A DNA stretch of 64,000 nt from Misgurnus anguillicaudatus. Lineage: Eukaryota; Chordata; Actinopteri; Cypriniformes; Cobitidae. The position numbers and the translations under genes were made by a program. Positions 33,541 to 46,174 of the stretch are shown piece after piece. Where the stretch lies: contig NW_027395283.1 of NCBI RefSeq assembly GCF_027580225.2, positions 9,722,001-9,786,000 of the forward strand, read 5' to 3'. Numbering within the stretch: the first letter of the stretch is position 1; every line of letters begins with the position of its first letter. The notes beneath the pieces were generated by a model. The model was not told the origin of the DNA, ran no database searches, and saw only the letters and a list, made by a program, of their open reading frames with translations.

Positions 33541-33622
33541 CAAACAGTACCTGTACCATGATTAGGCTACTATGGTTTTTAAAAGGTAACTTATACTTGT
33601 GAAATTACTATAATATTAATAG

Positions 33623-33736
<114 letters not shown>

Positions 33737-33967
33737 AGGGGAGACGAGCTTGATTCCTGCCGGTTTCCATAGTGAGAGCGGCGCGACCAGATAACTTTTG
33801 TGCGCTGCGGCATATTAAATATATTAAAAATAGTTTTTCTGCCTGAGAAATACAATGTGTGGCGGGAGTGCGTGACAAAAGACCTAAATGAGTGACTGTC
33901 ACGCTCAATGCGTGACACTTGAGAGCCCTGATTTACTTATCCATTAAAATCAGCTGAAATGTAACAG

Positions 33968-34209
33968 TTCAATTCAATTTTATTTATATAGCGCTTTTCA
34001 CAATACTCAATTGTTTCAAAGCAGCTTTACATTAATAGAAGCAGTAAAAGCACAGAAAAACGACAGATAGCACAACATAATACACAATAGCATAAGCAGT
34101 CAAATTTGCTGCGGCTATGACTCGACATTATGAGCGAGCGTATTACTAATGTAACGTCTAGGAGAAGAAGCTAAGTTAAGCCCAAGCAGGCTACCTCCCC
34201 GGGGACCAT
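33968..34209 (-). mobile_element. 5'-truncated L2 LINE 3' end
   Basis: Begins TTCAATTCAATTTTATTTAT, the reverse complement of the L2 tail, and follows the L2 3' UTR to CTACCTCCCCGGGG. Same sequence as 61860-62110. Only about 240 bp of 3' UTR is retained. Confidence 0.85.
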
Positions 34210-35966
34210 GGATTAAAGTGAAAAAAATTCTTCTGACTGAAATTTTTTTCAAGTCATATTTCTTTAACTAAAACTTAATGTAGGCGAGACCAATAGCATT
34301 TTAAGGGGAGATTTTTTTTGCCATTAATTCCATATTAAAGTCTCCTTGGCATATATAGGTAGCTGTAGTTTGCATGGCATTTAAGATGAAGGCGAAACAG
34401 CTTAATAACTCACTATATAAAAAGAAAACATGAATATCACCACCTTTAATGAATCTTTTATTATTTATTAATTGTAAATGTATTTATTTTAGCATTTACT
34501 AATATTTTTTTAAATCAAAGTTGAAACTGTTAACATTAGTGAATGCACCATGAACAACCATCAATTACTGTAATGACATAAACAAGAATTCCTTAATGCT
34601 TATATACTCTATATTTCAAATTATTTGTTCATAATGCATATACTAATGTGAACAAATACAACTTTTTAATATCATATTATTCAGTACACATAAACGAATT
34701 ATCCAGGGTCTGTTCTGTTCACACAACAGTTTACAGTCACAGCTCTAACCCAGTAACGTTATGTATGAATATAAACCCTGAACGTGTAACTCGAGTTAAA
34801 CTCGTGTACAATTCGCACAGGATGTCTGTAACCATAGTGACAGTTGTTAATTGAATGACTGTACCTTTATCAACAAATTATTATGTTACATAGAGGCAGC
34901 GCTGATGTGCTATTTATGCGCAATGGTTCTGCTGTTTACTTTCTCCTAAGACCTAAATGGTCGTGTTTATATGAGGATACTTGCAAAGACGGGATTTTTG
35001 ACGCATATTTGTATTTAAGGCCAATAAAGTGGCAAAAATACTCACACGCTAAATGAGAAGCGAATGCGCGGCTTACGCGTTCAGCTCTGACACACAAACA
35101 GCGGACGCATTTAGCACTGTTGTATGGCTTAATATCACTTGTTTATCAATTGCGGCGCTTAAATATATGTACAAATGTTACGTTTTTTGAGACCACACGC
35201 AAATGAAACTGCAAGAACCGACAAGTGGATGACATCAAAGTGCCACGAGAGCATTTCGGAAGCAGTCTCCTCTTATGATTCCTGAAATCGCTCTCACGGG
35301 ATGTGGATGTCATCTGCCTCTTGGTTCTTTTGGCGCCACATTAAGTTTACCCACGAGTTTAACAAACCTGTTGTATCAGCAACTAGCCTGATGAGCATAG
35401 CATTCAAAAACGGGACGCGGGTGATCACGTACGTGAGAAATCATTTACCCCCAAAATACAGGACCCCTAATCGCAAAGACACGAAAATTACCTGGCGGTT
35501 TGTTTTTCTTATCCCACGAACTGAAAGGCTTGCCAATCTTCATCATTTCGCTAAGCCAAGTCAATCTCAATTGGTCTTTTACACCTTTATCAATCGCCAA
35601 AACATCGGAGCCTTTCTGCATTACAAGTTTTACCTCAGCTTAACGTGTTACAGTCAAAAACCCGGAGTGGATCCGGTGCGCAGTGATTACAGAACGCTTG
35701 GGTGGAGAGAGGAACGTGATTTGGATCCACTCCAGGCTTTGATCACATCCAACTTAAAGTTGAATACACGTCGTCTTTATGAAAAGTGAATTTAATAATT
35801 TTGCAATTGACAGAAATCCGTCTAGCGACGGAAAACTTTAATCCATGCGGGGACACATTACAAGTGAAAAAAATTCACTTACATATTATTTATAAGTTAT
35901 TATTTTCATTAAATTGTATCAATCATAAATTTTATAATAAACTACAAATATATTGTTTTTACATTG
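34210..35966. other. Non-coding interval with a hairpin related to a hAT interior
   Basis: No gene supported. The 162-codon frame at 35301-35789 has no recognisable domain. Bases 35212-35262 and about 35283-35341 form an imperfect inverted repeat (AAGAACCGACAAGTGGATGA against CATCTGCCTCTTGGTTCTT) that resembles 55022-55150 inside the hAT at 54800, so an old relative of that element may lie here. Confidence 0.45.
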
Positions 35967-36632
35967 TGTAAGGGATCTCAGGTTTCGGAAGGAGAACAAA
36001 ACTGCAATCGTTCCCCGGTTTCGGACACAATAGGTCTGAGAGCGTTGCTAGAGTATGAATATATTGTATTGCAATATGGAGCGTTTAAGTATTAACCTTA
36101 AATCAAAACTAAACAACAGATTTGTAAATGAAAAGGTTTAATTACAGTACTGACTTAAAGTTACAGTTGAAATGGTCACACTATAAATGCATAAAATGGT
36201 AAATAATACAAACAATTGACTGTTTCCAATGTATGTGAGATATTACCTGATAAGATAGAGAACAGAGAAAGAAAGAAAGTTTAGAAGAAAGAGAACTGGA
36301 ACCTAGGCCTTATGGCCTGAACCCCAGTGAAGAAGAAAGTAAAGGGAAAAGGCCAATGCAAAAGCCAAAATGCAAAAGCCCAGAGCTCATAAAAACCTTG
36401 ACCTTTATCCTCTATCTCTTGACCATGTGCCTAACTTGATACATTCAAATTGACCAATCAGAAGATCACCTTTAATCCCCACTGTACTTGACCAAACCCA
36501 ACATAATACATTCAAACTGACCAATCAAAAGACCACCTTTAATCCCAACTGTAAAGTCTTTGATCACTATCAGCACAGGAGGTTTTGACAAGTTGTAACC
36601 AAGTATTCAATTCCTATATTTTTAATCTTACA
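35967..36632 (-). repeat. LTR (3' LTR in element orientation)
   Basis: Bounded by TGTAAG and CTTACA. It differs from 49180-49846 by two substitutions and one indel. It contains two copies, 67 bp apart, of a block with ACATTCAAA and GACCAATCA, that is, paired CCAAT boxes likely to act in U3. Confidence 0.9.
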
Positions 36633-37489
36633 ATCCGTCCTTTGGCAACATGGGCCACACGTCAGAAGATCCATGATGACACAGTTCATAAGATTATGCT
36701 TTTAGTTGTGTGCAGTGGTCATCTTCAGATCATCTTATTGTCCAAACTGGTTGCTGATGAGACTTGAAGACGTCCTTCTCCTTTAAGCCCTGCATGAAAG
36801 GCTTCACCGAATGGAATTGCACCTTTCATAGTCATGCAGATTTCCATCGATACTTCACACTTTCACAAGAACAGGCCCTGAAGGGGGACTTCACTTTTGT
36901 CCTTCTATTTGAGGCAACACCCAAGATGTAAAACAGCAGGAATCCTGTGATTCAAGCAAATGGCACAACAAACAGCAACCCTACATGGCATTTGTTACTC
37001 AAGTTTTAAATGGTCAGATTGGTCTTCAGTCTAGATCCCTGTCAAATACAATAAAACATGGTCAAGGTGAGAATAAAAGGAAAAAAATAATAAAAGCTCT
37101 AACATTTGTTTTTGGAAACATGTAAACAAAATGCTTCTTTTAAACTTAGCAAATGTTAGTTTTAACAACTAATTTGTCATCAGAAGATACAACAACAATA
37201 TAGTGTAACCAAATACATGATTTTTAAAGATCTTAATTTTCCAGTATAACCATTATAAATGAAATGAACAAAATGAAAACAAAGAGCATGATAGTTTTAA
37301 ATGTCTTGCAAAAGAGCAAATTAAATGTAAAACATAATAGCAAAATTAATGAAATTATTACACATAGACTCTTTATCAAGGTTTCAATATTTGAGACATA
37401 AAACTAATCAAACTTTTTGAAAAGAAACCAAAACAGATGCTTAAAATCAGACAGTCTGAAATAATGACTAAAGTGAGGCTAATTGTGTT
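36633..37489 (-). other. Interior of the LTR element, no recognised gene
   Basis: No domain on either strand. Bases 36633-36645 read as a purine-rich tract on the minus strand next to the LTR. Confidence 0.4.
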
Positions 37490-38977
37490 CAGGGCCGGCG
37501 CCACCTATAGGCAGAGTAGGCAATTGCCTAGGGCCTCGAGCTTAGAGGTGGGGCCTCCATTGCCATGAAATCCCTATACGCTAATACACCAATCAGGATG
37601 AGCAGCAACAAGTGGTCTCTTTGTCTATTGGCTCTATTGTCACTCACCTGTAGTGAAACCACTTATGTGGGTCCCGCAGCTCCCGCCCTCTGAACGTTAA
37701 ATAAGATTGATATGCAAAAAAGTTTTTTTCTGCAAAAAGTCAAAGGTTTATTATGGCGCCTAAACGAGTGCATCCTTCGGGGCTGCTAAGCGAAAAGCAA
37801 AGCAGGCACGCATAGAAAGTGCAGCGTGTGATGAAGGTATGTGATTTGTCATCATCTTTTGAAGTAATTGGTAATGTAACCTGTGCCGAATCCGGAACAT
37901 TCGCTTTATTTCACTGACTTTGCCGGTTTAATCTGACTGAGGCGACCGTCGTAACGCGTCCACTCGAGACTGTCAGACGTGATGAAATTGCGCGTATAAT
38001 AACATCGCGTCAGGAACTGATTTGCATTATATTACAGTAAATAAATTTGAGTTCAAAGACAAGGAGCAAATACAATGGAGTATGTTTAATTGTTTCAAAT
38101 ATCTGTATATTGTAAATAAGCTACGCTGCTGTTTAGTTGCTCAAACATACTACTTAATAAACATAAACATATTTTTAACAACAAAATGTTCTTTTTGCTT
38201 AGTTTGTCCGTTTCACTTCCACTAGCAGTTTATTAGTGTGTTTAATGTATTGCAATGGCATAATGTGCTACAAATAATTGTTTTTTAGGGGAAATCCTGT
38301 TCATACCCAGATAGAATATAACTATAAAGGCACTGATGTTTATGAACTGAAGTGATGTCCAGCAAGTGTACTTCATACAAGTAAATAACGTTGTTCTGTA
38401 TAGATGTTTTCCTTGTTCTGTGTTATTGCAAAATATATAAAATACTGAACAAATTACAGGAAAACTACCACTAAAATCATGGCTTACTTAAATGCTTACT
38501 TGTTTTAAAATGATAATAACCAGTTACAGACTTAAAGTTTTAAGAATTTTGAAGTACATGTCATAACTTACTGTACTAAAGTTTATTTTTACTTAGTAGA
38601 AAACAATGTAGACGTTCTCATGACATTACTGGTATACTTTTTAAAATATGTTGTAGGATCAATGATGAGGTTTTTGAAGAACACTGGAGAGTCAGGTAAA
38701 CAACAGGGCAAAGAGAGAGAGGAGCAATAGTGATTGTGAAGAAACACAAATACAGGGAAAAGAGACATGTACACAAAAAACATACAGTTCTTGTATGTGT
38801 GTACATATATTAGTGTAAATGTACAAATAGTAATAAAAGATATATAATAAAAAGGTTAAGAACCGTATTTTTTCTGGTGCTTTGTGTTCATTCTAAAAAG
38901 TGGAAGAAATGAGTGGTGCAGGGGGCCTCCAACATAACTTTTTGCCTAGGGCCTCCAAATGTCTAGAACCGGCCCTG
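37490..38977 (+). mobile_element. hAT element (CAGGGCCGG ends) with perfect 8-bp duplication
   Basis: CAGGGCCGG at 37490 and CCGGCCCTG ending 38977, flanked by ATTGTGTT on both sides (37482-37489, 38978-38985). Near 37754 an ATG opens MAPKRVHPSG and, after a one-base shift, AKRKAKQARIESAACDE before a GTATGT donor. This is a relic of a hAT first exon. No further transposase. Confidence 0.85.
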
Positions 38978-38985
38978 ATTGTGTT

Positions 38986-39412
38986 TGCTATGTGATTGAA
39001 TTTAACTGAGGCTATGTATGAATACCATGCAGCAACAAAGGTGAGGAAGTTAAGATTGTGATGCAAATTTGGTCCTGTTGTTAAACAGGGAGCCATTTTG
39101 ATATTGTAAGTATGATGGTAAGTATTGAAGCAAATCTGGCTCTGTAAATCTTCTCACACCCATGTTTTTAGTTAAGCATGGTAAAAGTGCTACTGGATCC
39201 TGTTGTGAGGTAAAACATTTTCATTAATGCAATTATATAACACAATGTAGCCACATGGCATTTTTGTGCTCCTCTTTAGGGTCTGACTGCAGCTATACAA
39301 GGAATAGCAGAGTTTACCACTTAGGAGACAAATCTTTCAACATAGAAACACATACAACTTGAAACTGGTAGACAATTTCAAGAGCAAACGTTATTCCATT
39401 AACACAAGACAA
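38986..39412. other. LTR element interior between nested insertions
   Basis: No gene or repeat ends recognised. Confidence 0.35.
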
Positions 39413-39435
39413 CTGGGGCCCGTTTCAATAAGGAG

Positions 39436-41042
39436 CAGTGTTGTAATGTAACGAAGTAAAAATACTTCCTTACTGTACTTAAGTAGAAATTTCACGTATC
39501 TGTACTTTACTTCGCTATTTAAATTTATGTCTACTTTCACTTTTACTCCACTACATTTTCTAGATAAAATGTATACTTTTACTCCGATATATTTTCACTA
39601 AGCATATTCGTTACTCGTTACTACAAAATAAAATCAGAAGAAATGTGTGCGACCTCAATAAAGGAGGTTTTAGCGAATCAGTGCTTCTAGCTTGATTTAC
39701 GCACGCTCCGCACACTCTATTTCACGTACACTCTTTTTTAGCGTAGTGTTGCCAGAGGATGAGGATGGAAGCACAACTGTAAGTGCAACGACTGGAGGAC
39801 CTCCCGTTATCGACCACCCCGACGATGAACAGGATGAGAAAGCTAACGTTATACATCCGTGGCCGTATTTGTAAGAAATGTTTTTGTACATTGGAATTAA
39901 AGATTCCCGATTACTGAATAAAGTGCCTCTTATGCCTAGCGAAAATCACTTACATTTTGTCATTTAAAAACTCCCCATCCAACCTGAAGAATCACATCAA
40001 GGTACGTTAAAATAATAGTTATTAAGTAAAGCCACAATGTCAATGTGATTAAACCTTAGTTATCATAAGCCGTATTAGATAATTATCTGTCTAATGTGAT
40101 GGCCAGGCGCACATGTTTAATAAACGTTAACGTTACACCGCTGATTTTCCATGGATTTATTTAATTCACAGAGAACTCTCAACTGAAACACGCTTAACTG
40201 TTTATGGTAACATTATAGCATAACTGCCGGCCAAATATTCCCTCCGGTAGGCTAATGTTAGATTGAGAAATATTTGTTAAAAACATGTTAATCAGTGGCA
40301 GGTTAGAAAGAAAGTGTTAAGCACTGTATTCACGTCTTTAAAAGCATCATACGTTTTGTCAAACTTGAGATTTCCTTTTATGTTAATTAACTTAAAACTC
40401 AGTGGTTATATGATAATGTTGTGCTAATGTTATACATTGTGAATGTACGCTTGCATTGTATCAAAGTCACAGTGCTTTCATTGCCACACGACGAGTTGGC
40501 ATTTTTTTCTTAGTAGAGCAGCTAACTTAAAGGGATACTCCACTTTTTTCAAAAATATGCTCATGTTTTGAAAGAAATAAGTTATAATGTATTTTTCATT
40601 TTTACCTGTAGTTCATACAAAAGTGAAATTTCTGCCTTTTTATTTGATGTCAGCTCTAAAAATATGCTGTTTGCTCTTTGAACTTAAGAGAATTGTGCCT
40701 GAAAGTGCTGGAAAAGACAGATTTTTTTTGATGATTGAGATTAAGAAGATAATGGGAACCCTGAATATGCTTTACCATAAGAAAGCCACAATAAAGTTCA
40801 CAATCAAAGTTCTAACCGCTTGCTTTAAAAAAAAAAACTTTTTACTTTTACTTCAAATACTTAAGTACATTAAATATCAGAAAATTACTTTTGATACTTA
40901 AGTACAGTATATATCAGATACTTTAAGACTTTTACTTAAGTAATATTTTAAAAGACAACTTTCACTTCTACCAAAGTCTTTTTCTAGTACAATACTTGTA
41001 CTTTTACTCAAGTACTGCTTTCTAGTACTTTATACAACACTG
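39436..41042 (+). mobile_element. hAT element with BED-finger exon relic, perfect 8-bp duplication
   Basis: CAGTGTTGTA at 39436, inverted CAACACTG ending 41042, flanked by ATAAGGAG on both sides (39428-39435, 41043-41050). At 39756-40002 frames encode VIDHPDDEQDEKANVIHPWP and then FKNSPSNLKNHIK before a GTACGT donor, the end of a BED zinc finger typical for hAT exon 1. Ends are rich in AAGTACTTTTACT-like motifs. Broken by shifts and stops. Confidence 0.85.
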
Positions 41043-41585
41043 ATAAGGAGGTTCAACCAACTCTGAGTTTAAACTTGAACTCTGAGTTGATTTACTCTGA
41101 GATAGTAAACTCTGAGTTTTCGGTTACAGAAAAGCTGATCTGAGTTAGTTCAATCGACTCTGAGTAGGTTGACTCTGAGTTAAGCGTGTACACAGCCACA
41201 ATGAAAAGCCATCATCAATGGAGCTCAGATATTACGATTTACCATGGCAACAGCACGTGACAAAGAGGTCTTAATCATTTTTACTACTAAAACTGAAAGT
41301 GTTAATGCAAGTGTACAGCAACTACGAGCATATATTTTAAAGAAAAGAGTTGTGTTTGTAAATTGCTACTCTAGTAAATGCGTACCTTTAATTTTTCATC
41401 ACAGTTAAAATATCCGAAGTAAATAAACTGAGGACTGTACGTTATTATATTCATTTACATGCACATGCAATCCCATGGACAAAAAGATGACAGCAGCTCA
41501 GCTAAAATAAAATTAAGCATAATACTTTGTCATATAAGGCTACGAACTTTACAAATGTTTGTCATGAATAAAACAAAAATTCACC

Positions 41586-41668
41586 CAGCGGGGACTCGAA
41601 CTCCGATCGCCGACAGTACGTCTTCCCTAACAACTGCACACAGTACTACCCACTATACCAGCGGTAAT
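41586..41668 (-). other. tRNA-like segment
   Basis: On the minus strand, TAGTGGGTAGTAC resembles a box A and GGAGTTCGAGTCCCC resembles a box B about 45 bases later. Acceptor arms GCTGGTA and CGCTGGG do not pair, so it is not a functional tRNA. It could be a tRNA pseudogene or a SINE head inside the Harbinger-like element. Confidence 0.35.
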
Positions 41669-42443
41669 GACGAGTAGATGCGTAAGAAATGTCAAGGCAA
41701 CTGTATAGATGTAAGAGCACCACAAAGAGTGATATTAGTCATATAAGGATATTTATATATCTAAAATGACTGCAAAAAATAATAATTTCGCTCACATAAA
41801 TGTAAGTGCATATGACAAAAAAATCACTCGGGGTCTTAAAATCCACTCGCAACATAAATCTAACTTTCTACAAATGAATGCAACATCATCATCTACAGGA
41901 TCCTCTATAAAAGTACATGACATTTTAGTCACTAAGCTGATCTATGCACCTAAGTATATCATATTAGATTTACAAGTTATTTCAATTTACTGTTTTAATT
42001 TTTTAGTTGAAAGTTTAGTGTAATATATAAAAATATAAAGTCGTAAGTTAAAATGGTTTCACTGGCAATTTAATTATAACTTAAAGACAGCTAAAAATAT
42101 TTTACAGTGTACATAATTAAAATGTGCGCAATGATTGAATGTACTAAAGCAACTAACAAAGTTAAACACCGCTACTCCTTTAAAAAAAGGGGTGGAGACC
42201 ACAAGAAACTCAGAGTTTACAGGATAAAACCTGCTCCCGACCAGGTTAGGTTCAGAGAGTATGTTACTCCGGAAACATACTCTGAGTATAAGTTACCTCT
42301 CCTTCTGAAACAGGCTTGACTTACCCCGCCATCTCAGGTTTAACCTACCTCCCTTTTTGAAACGGAAAACTCAGAGTTTCCCTTATTTCAGGGTTAACAA
42401 ACTCAGAGTTTTCACTTAACCACCTTTCTGAAACGGGCCCCTG

Positions 42444-42766
42444 GTCTAGAATACATGTAGCTTCAACAACCTCTCACTTAAATGTTTTGTCAAACACTTA
42501 CAGTGGAAACAGTCAAGTGTTATAAGAAATTAACTTCATTAGCCTATGTGTACATATAGTACAACAAACAACTAGAATTTGTGTTCTATAGAAACAACAA
42601 TGCATTACGAACAATTACAAATCAGGAAATGCAAACAAGATAATCTATGAGAATGTTAAACACATGCTAACTGGCTGCTTAGCCACTAGCAAGTGAGGTT
42701 AACAGCTGGAGTCCTTGCATAAACAATGCAGTTGTAGCAGAGCCAGGAGAGGGCATTGGTTTAGGT
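42444..42766. other. LTR element interior between nested insertions
   Basis: No gene recognised. Continues after the hAT at 42775 into 46175 onward. Confidence 0.35.
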
Positions 42767-42928
42767 CACGTGATGCAGGGACGTGCACGGGGGGGTTGCT
42801 CAGGTTGCCCGGGCAACTGCCCATATGCCCTTCTCGACTCAAGTTGCCCTTCCGAGGTGGAAATTTTTTTACTTTTACTTCGTTTACATTGTGCAGCGTT
42901 CCTTCGTTACTGTATTTTAATTAATTAC

Positions 42929-44608
42929 TAGGGCTGTCAATAGATTAAAAAAATTAATCTAGATTAATCGCATGATTTAATCTGTTCTTAATTTACCCTA
43001 ATTTAACACTTTTCAGGTTTTTAATACTCTAATCATATATACATATATAGATGCTTTATGCAAATTATGTTAACAACAGCCTGTTTACATTTTTAACAGA
43101 CCACCGCCAGCATTTTTCATGATTTTCACAAAAGTTTAATGCCTTCCAGAAAATGCTCCTTTTTAAATATATAAACATATAATATACAAAATAAAAGAAC
43201 AGACCCTCTGCTTTCAAACAAAAAAATCTGTTTCATCCTACCTTCATGTGTTCTGTTTTTATCACCTCTCAAATATGTGTAGGTTTCATCAAAAACAGCC
43301 AATTTTGAGCAAAAAGCTGAGATAATTCCATTTTTGTGAAGGACTTTTGATAGAGATCAGATGCAGAGCGATCTTTAAAACATACACGGACATACAGCTG
43401 TTTGCCATAGGGGCAATACTTCCGGTTTTTATAAGTTGCGGAAGAGCGCCACCTGGTGGATAATAGCGGTATTGCAGATTGACGAGATATCTCGTCAATG
43501 GCGGGGAAAGAGTTAAGCCATTGTTTTGTATATGAATTTTCCTTTCAGAAGAATTTTCTTTCTCCATTTTTTGTTTGCTGCTGCATCATTTGTGACCTGT
43601 GCTGGCAAGTTGAGTTGGAATTAGCAAATTTTCAAAAAATAGTTGTTCATACTTTGACATTCTCTATTAAAACATAGAACAATGCATGATTTGTTGAAAT
43701 ATAACAAAATATGACAGAACTATACCTGTTTGAAGTTGAAAGAGTCAGCAAAGTTAAATTACCACAAAAATTACCACATCCATACATTAAATTACTACAT
43801 CAATACCTTAAAATCACTGGTAAAACTAATAGATTTAGCACACACAAAGCAAACACATCATCAATATATGTTAAACTTTTTTCTTTTGTTTGATTGACAT
43901 TAAGACAGACTGCTTAAAATCCAAGTAATCTAATATAATGTTACACATCAGATATTTTTACCCAACAGTTAACCAAACATTTACTTAAGACATAACAGAT
44001 TATAGATCCTACCTGCCTGAACTCTTATCAAAACAGATCTTTTAAAAACTGTAAGTTTGTGTAGATGTCTATATATCCGGGTCGCGCACTCGCGCGTCTG
44101 TGTGCACGCGCTTCAGATGTCAGTCAGTCAGCGTGAGGAGATCGCTTTTGAGTCTTGTCGCTCTTAATAACTCTTTAACATTAATCAGGTACCGAACTTT
44201 AACTCTCTTAATGACTCTTTTAACATCAAGCAAGTCCTGCAGTCTATTTTCTAAGTCATGAATAAAAGCGAAACCAAAATGAATTGAGACGCATCTTTGT
44301 AGATTAAACATTAGGAGGACGGTAACGTTACACCTCTCAGACGTATAAATAAAGATCATTTCAGATGTCCAACGACCATTAAGAGCATTGGATTTGCTAG
44401 ACGATTTGCTTAGTGTTCTTATTTTTATGAAAACCTTTGACTCATTTAAACAGGGTCATATTTGTCTGCGTCTCTGTTCATTCAACTATGGGCTGTACCA
44501 AGGGTCAAACAGAAATTGCGCGTTGCGTTAATCGCCGTTAATAAAATTAGCGGCGTTAAAATGAATTTGCGTTAACGCGTTATTAACGTGTCAATTTTGA
44601 CAGCCCTA
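42929..44608. mobile_element. hAT element (TAGGGCTGTCAA ends) nested in a hAT
   Basis: TAGGGCTGTCAA at 42929 and TTGACAGCCCTA ending 44608, flanked by TTAATTAC on both sides (42921-42928, 44609-44616). Subterminal ATTAATC and GTTAACGCG motifs. No transposase recognised. Confidence 0.9.
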
Positions 44609-45338
44609 TTAATTACGAAATTTATATTTTATTATTAAATTGCTGTCTCGTGTTTCTGAGGCATTCGCGAATTAATGACTCGTTTGAGTCGATTCCTTAC
44701 AAAGTGTTGCAAATAAATGAGTCTTTTGAATCGATTCTTTACAAAGCAAATGGGCCAAACTTTGAAATGGTTCGCGAATCAGTTTGAATGAATTGTTCAG
44801 ATCGCTGCAAACACGGAATCGTCTGATGCTGTTTTACTCGTAGCCTATGTAGAAACACGCAGAATATAAACAGTTTTGGGTGACGTGGATATGAATTTAC
44901 CAGTCTTTTAACTAAAAGCAGAACTTCACACATGTACCCGCCATTATATACGCGTGACCTGTTCGTCGTCAAACACAGTTAAACGCGCGCAGCCTCCAGA
45001 AAATCCATCGATGATTGACGTCTGATTCGATGTATACTGTACATCAGTGATTCTCACAAAACACACGTGACATGACAACATAAGAAAACATGAGTTTTGT
45101 CTAAAATCAGTTTGTATCATGTAAGTGTAAACTGTCAATGTCCTCAGACCATCTTAGGAGATTCTAACTTTATATATAGTGAATGCAAAACTCTTATCAG
45201 TTTACAGTCTGATATTTCAGCTATAAGCTGAAATAATCAACATTGAGACTAGAGTTAATTTGTAATGCTTGTCTATTTTGTGTTTGTATTCTTTTTTCTG
45301 TACTGTTTGTGTATGTTGCAGTTTTACACATAATGTAT

Positions 45339-45728
45339 AAGTGCCCTTCATAAGTATTCTTCTGTTTGCTGTGGAGTCAAGAAATGTCTAAACATTAAAA
45401 GATGAACATGATACAAAAGTACAGAATCTGTCACATTATTTTTTATGGGCACTGAGCTGTGTCCTGATTGTTTACACATGAAAAGCATAAAATGTGTAGG
45501 ATCAGTTTGATTCACTTGTGTGCATTTGGGTACAACACATAAGTCAGCATTTAATGCTGTTGTTCTTTGTTGTTAAAGCATGTATGTGTTGAAATATAAA
45601 CAAAGATTAATAAAATGTGACATTCTAAACTTCTGACATACTGATATTTATCTTACCAATATCTGGTCTCCACAGCAAAAAGAAAAATGTTGTCTTTACT
45701 GTTCTGATACTTATGGAGGGCACTGTAT
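45339..45728. mobile_element. Tc1/mariner-like MITE
   Basis: Left AGTGCCCTTCATAAGTATTC and right TACTTATGGAGGGCACTG are inverted, with TA next to each end. Inside, TTTGCTGTGGAG occurs near the left end and inverted near the right end. No coding sequence. Confidence 0.6.
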
Positions 45729-46174
45729 TGTGGGTGTGTGTGCGCGTGCATGTATGTATACCTAGATTTATTTTTTCATGAGTAACTAGGTACTCGCTAC
45801 TTGAGTATTATTTTCATTGCATATTTTTTACTTCTACTTGAGTAATTATTTCTTTACTCACTTCTACTTTTACTTAAGTAAAGTTATTGGCTACTCTTTC
45901 CACCTCTGTTAAAATCTTCATAAATCCAGGCTGAGTTTGCCATGTTAGCCTAAATAATTAGACAGATAGCAGCTAGCAATCATAGCTTGCAGACAAGCAG
46001 CCTAGGCTACTATTTTTTTTGGTAGGCATTAGGCAAACACGGCCTATATGAAGGACTGAGAATAACAGGGTCTTTATTAAAATCACCAAACATAAGTTTT
46101 TTTCAGGGGGGTGCCCTTTTTTTAGGACAGAGCAACTGCCCCTAAAAATTCCTGTGCACGTCCCTGACGTGATG

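Larger units (their letters stand above)
39416..42440. mobile_element. Harbinger-like element (GGGCCCGTTTCA ends), interrupted by a hAT
   Basis: GGGCCCGTTTCA at 39416 and TGAAACGGGCCC ending 42440, with CTG on both sides (39413-39415, 42441-42443). Inner ends contain repeated AACTCTGAGTT motifs in both orientations. The element is split by the hAT at 39436-41042, 20 bases from its left end. No transposase recognised. Confidence 0.75.
42775..46166. mobile_element. hAT element (CAGGGACGTGCAC ends) containing other transposons
   Basis: CAGGGACGTGCAC at 42775 and GTGCACGTCCCTG ending 46166, flanked by ACGTGATG on both sides (42767-42774, 46167-46174). It contains the hAT at 42929-44608 and a Tc1-like MITE at about 45339-45728. 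Bases 45780-45915 look like yet another hAT end (AAAGTTATTGGCTACTC, CACCTCTG). No transposase found. Confidence 0.85.

Noticed and set aside
35301..35789. 162-codon plus-strand frame
   Set aside because: No domain, no splice context, composition unlike a conserved protein, and it overlaps a repeat-like hairpin.
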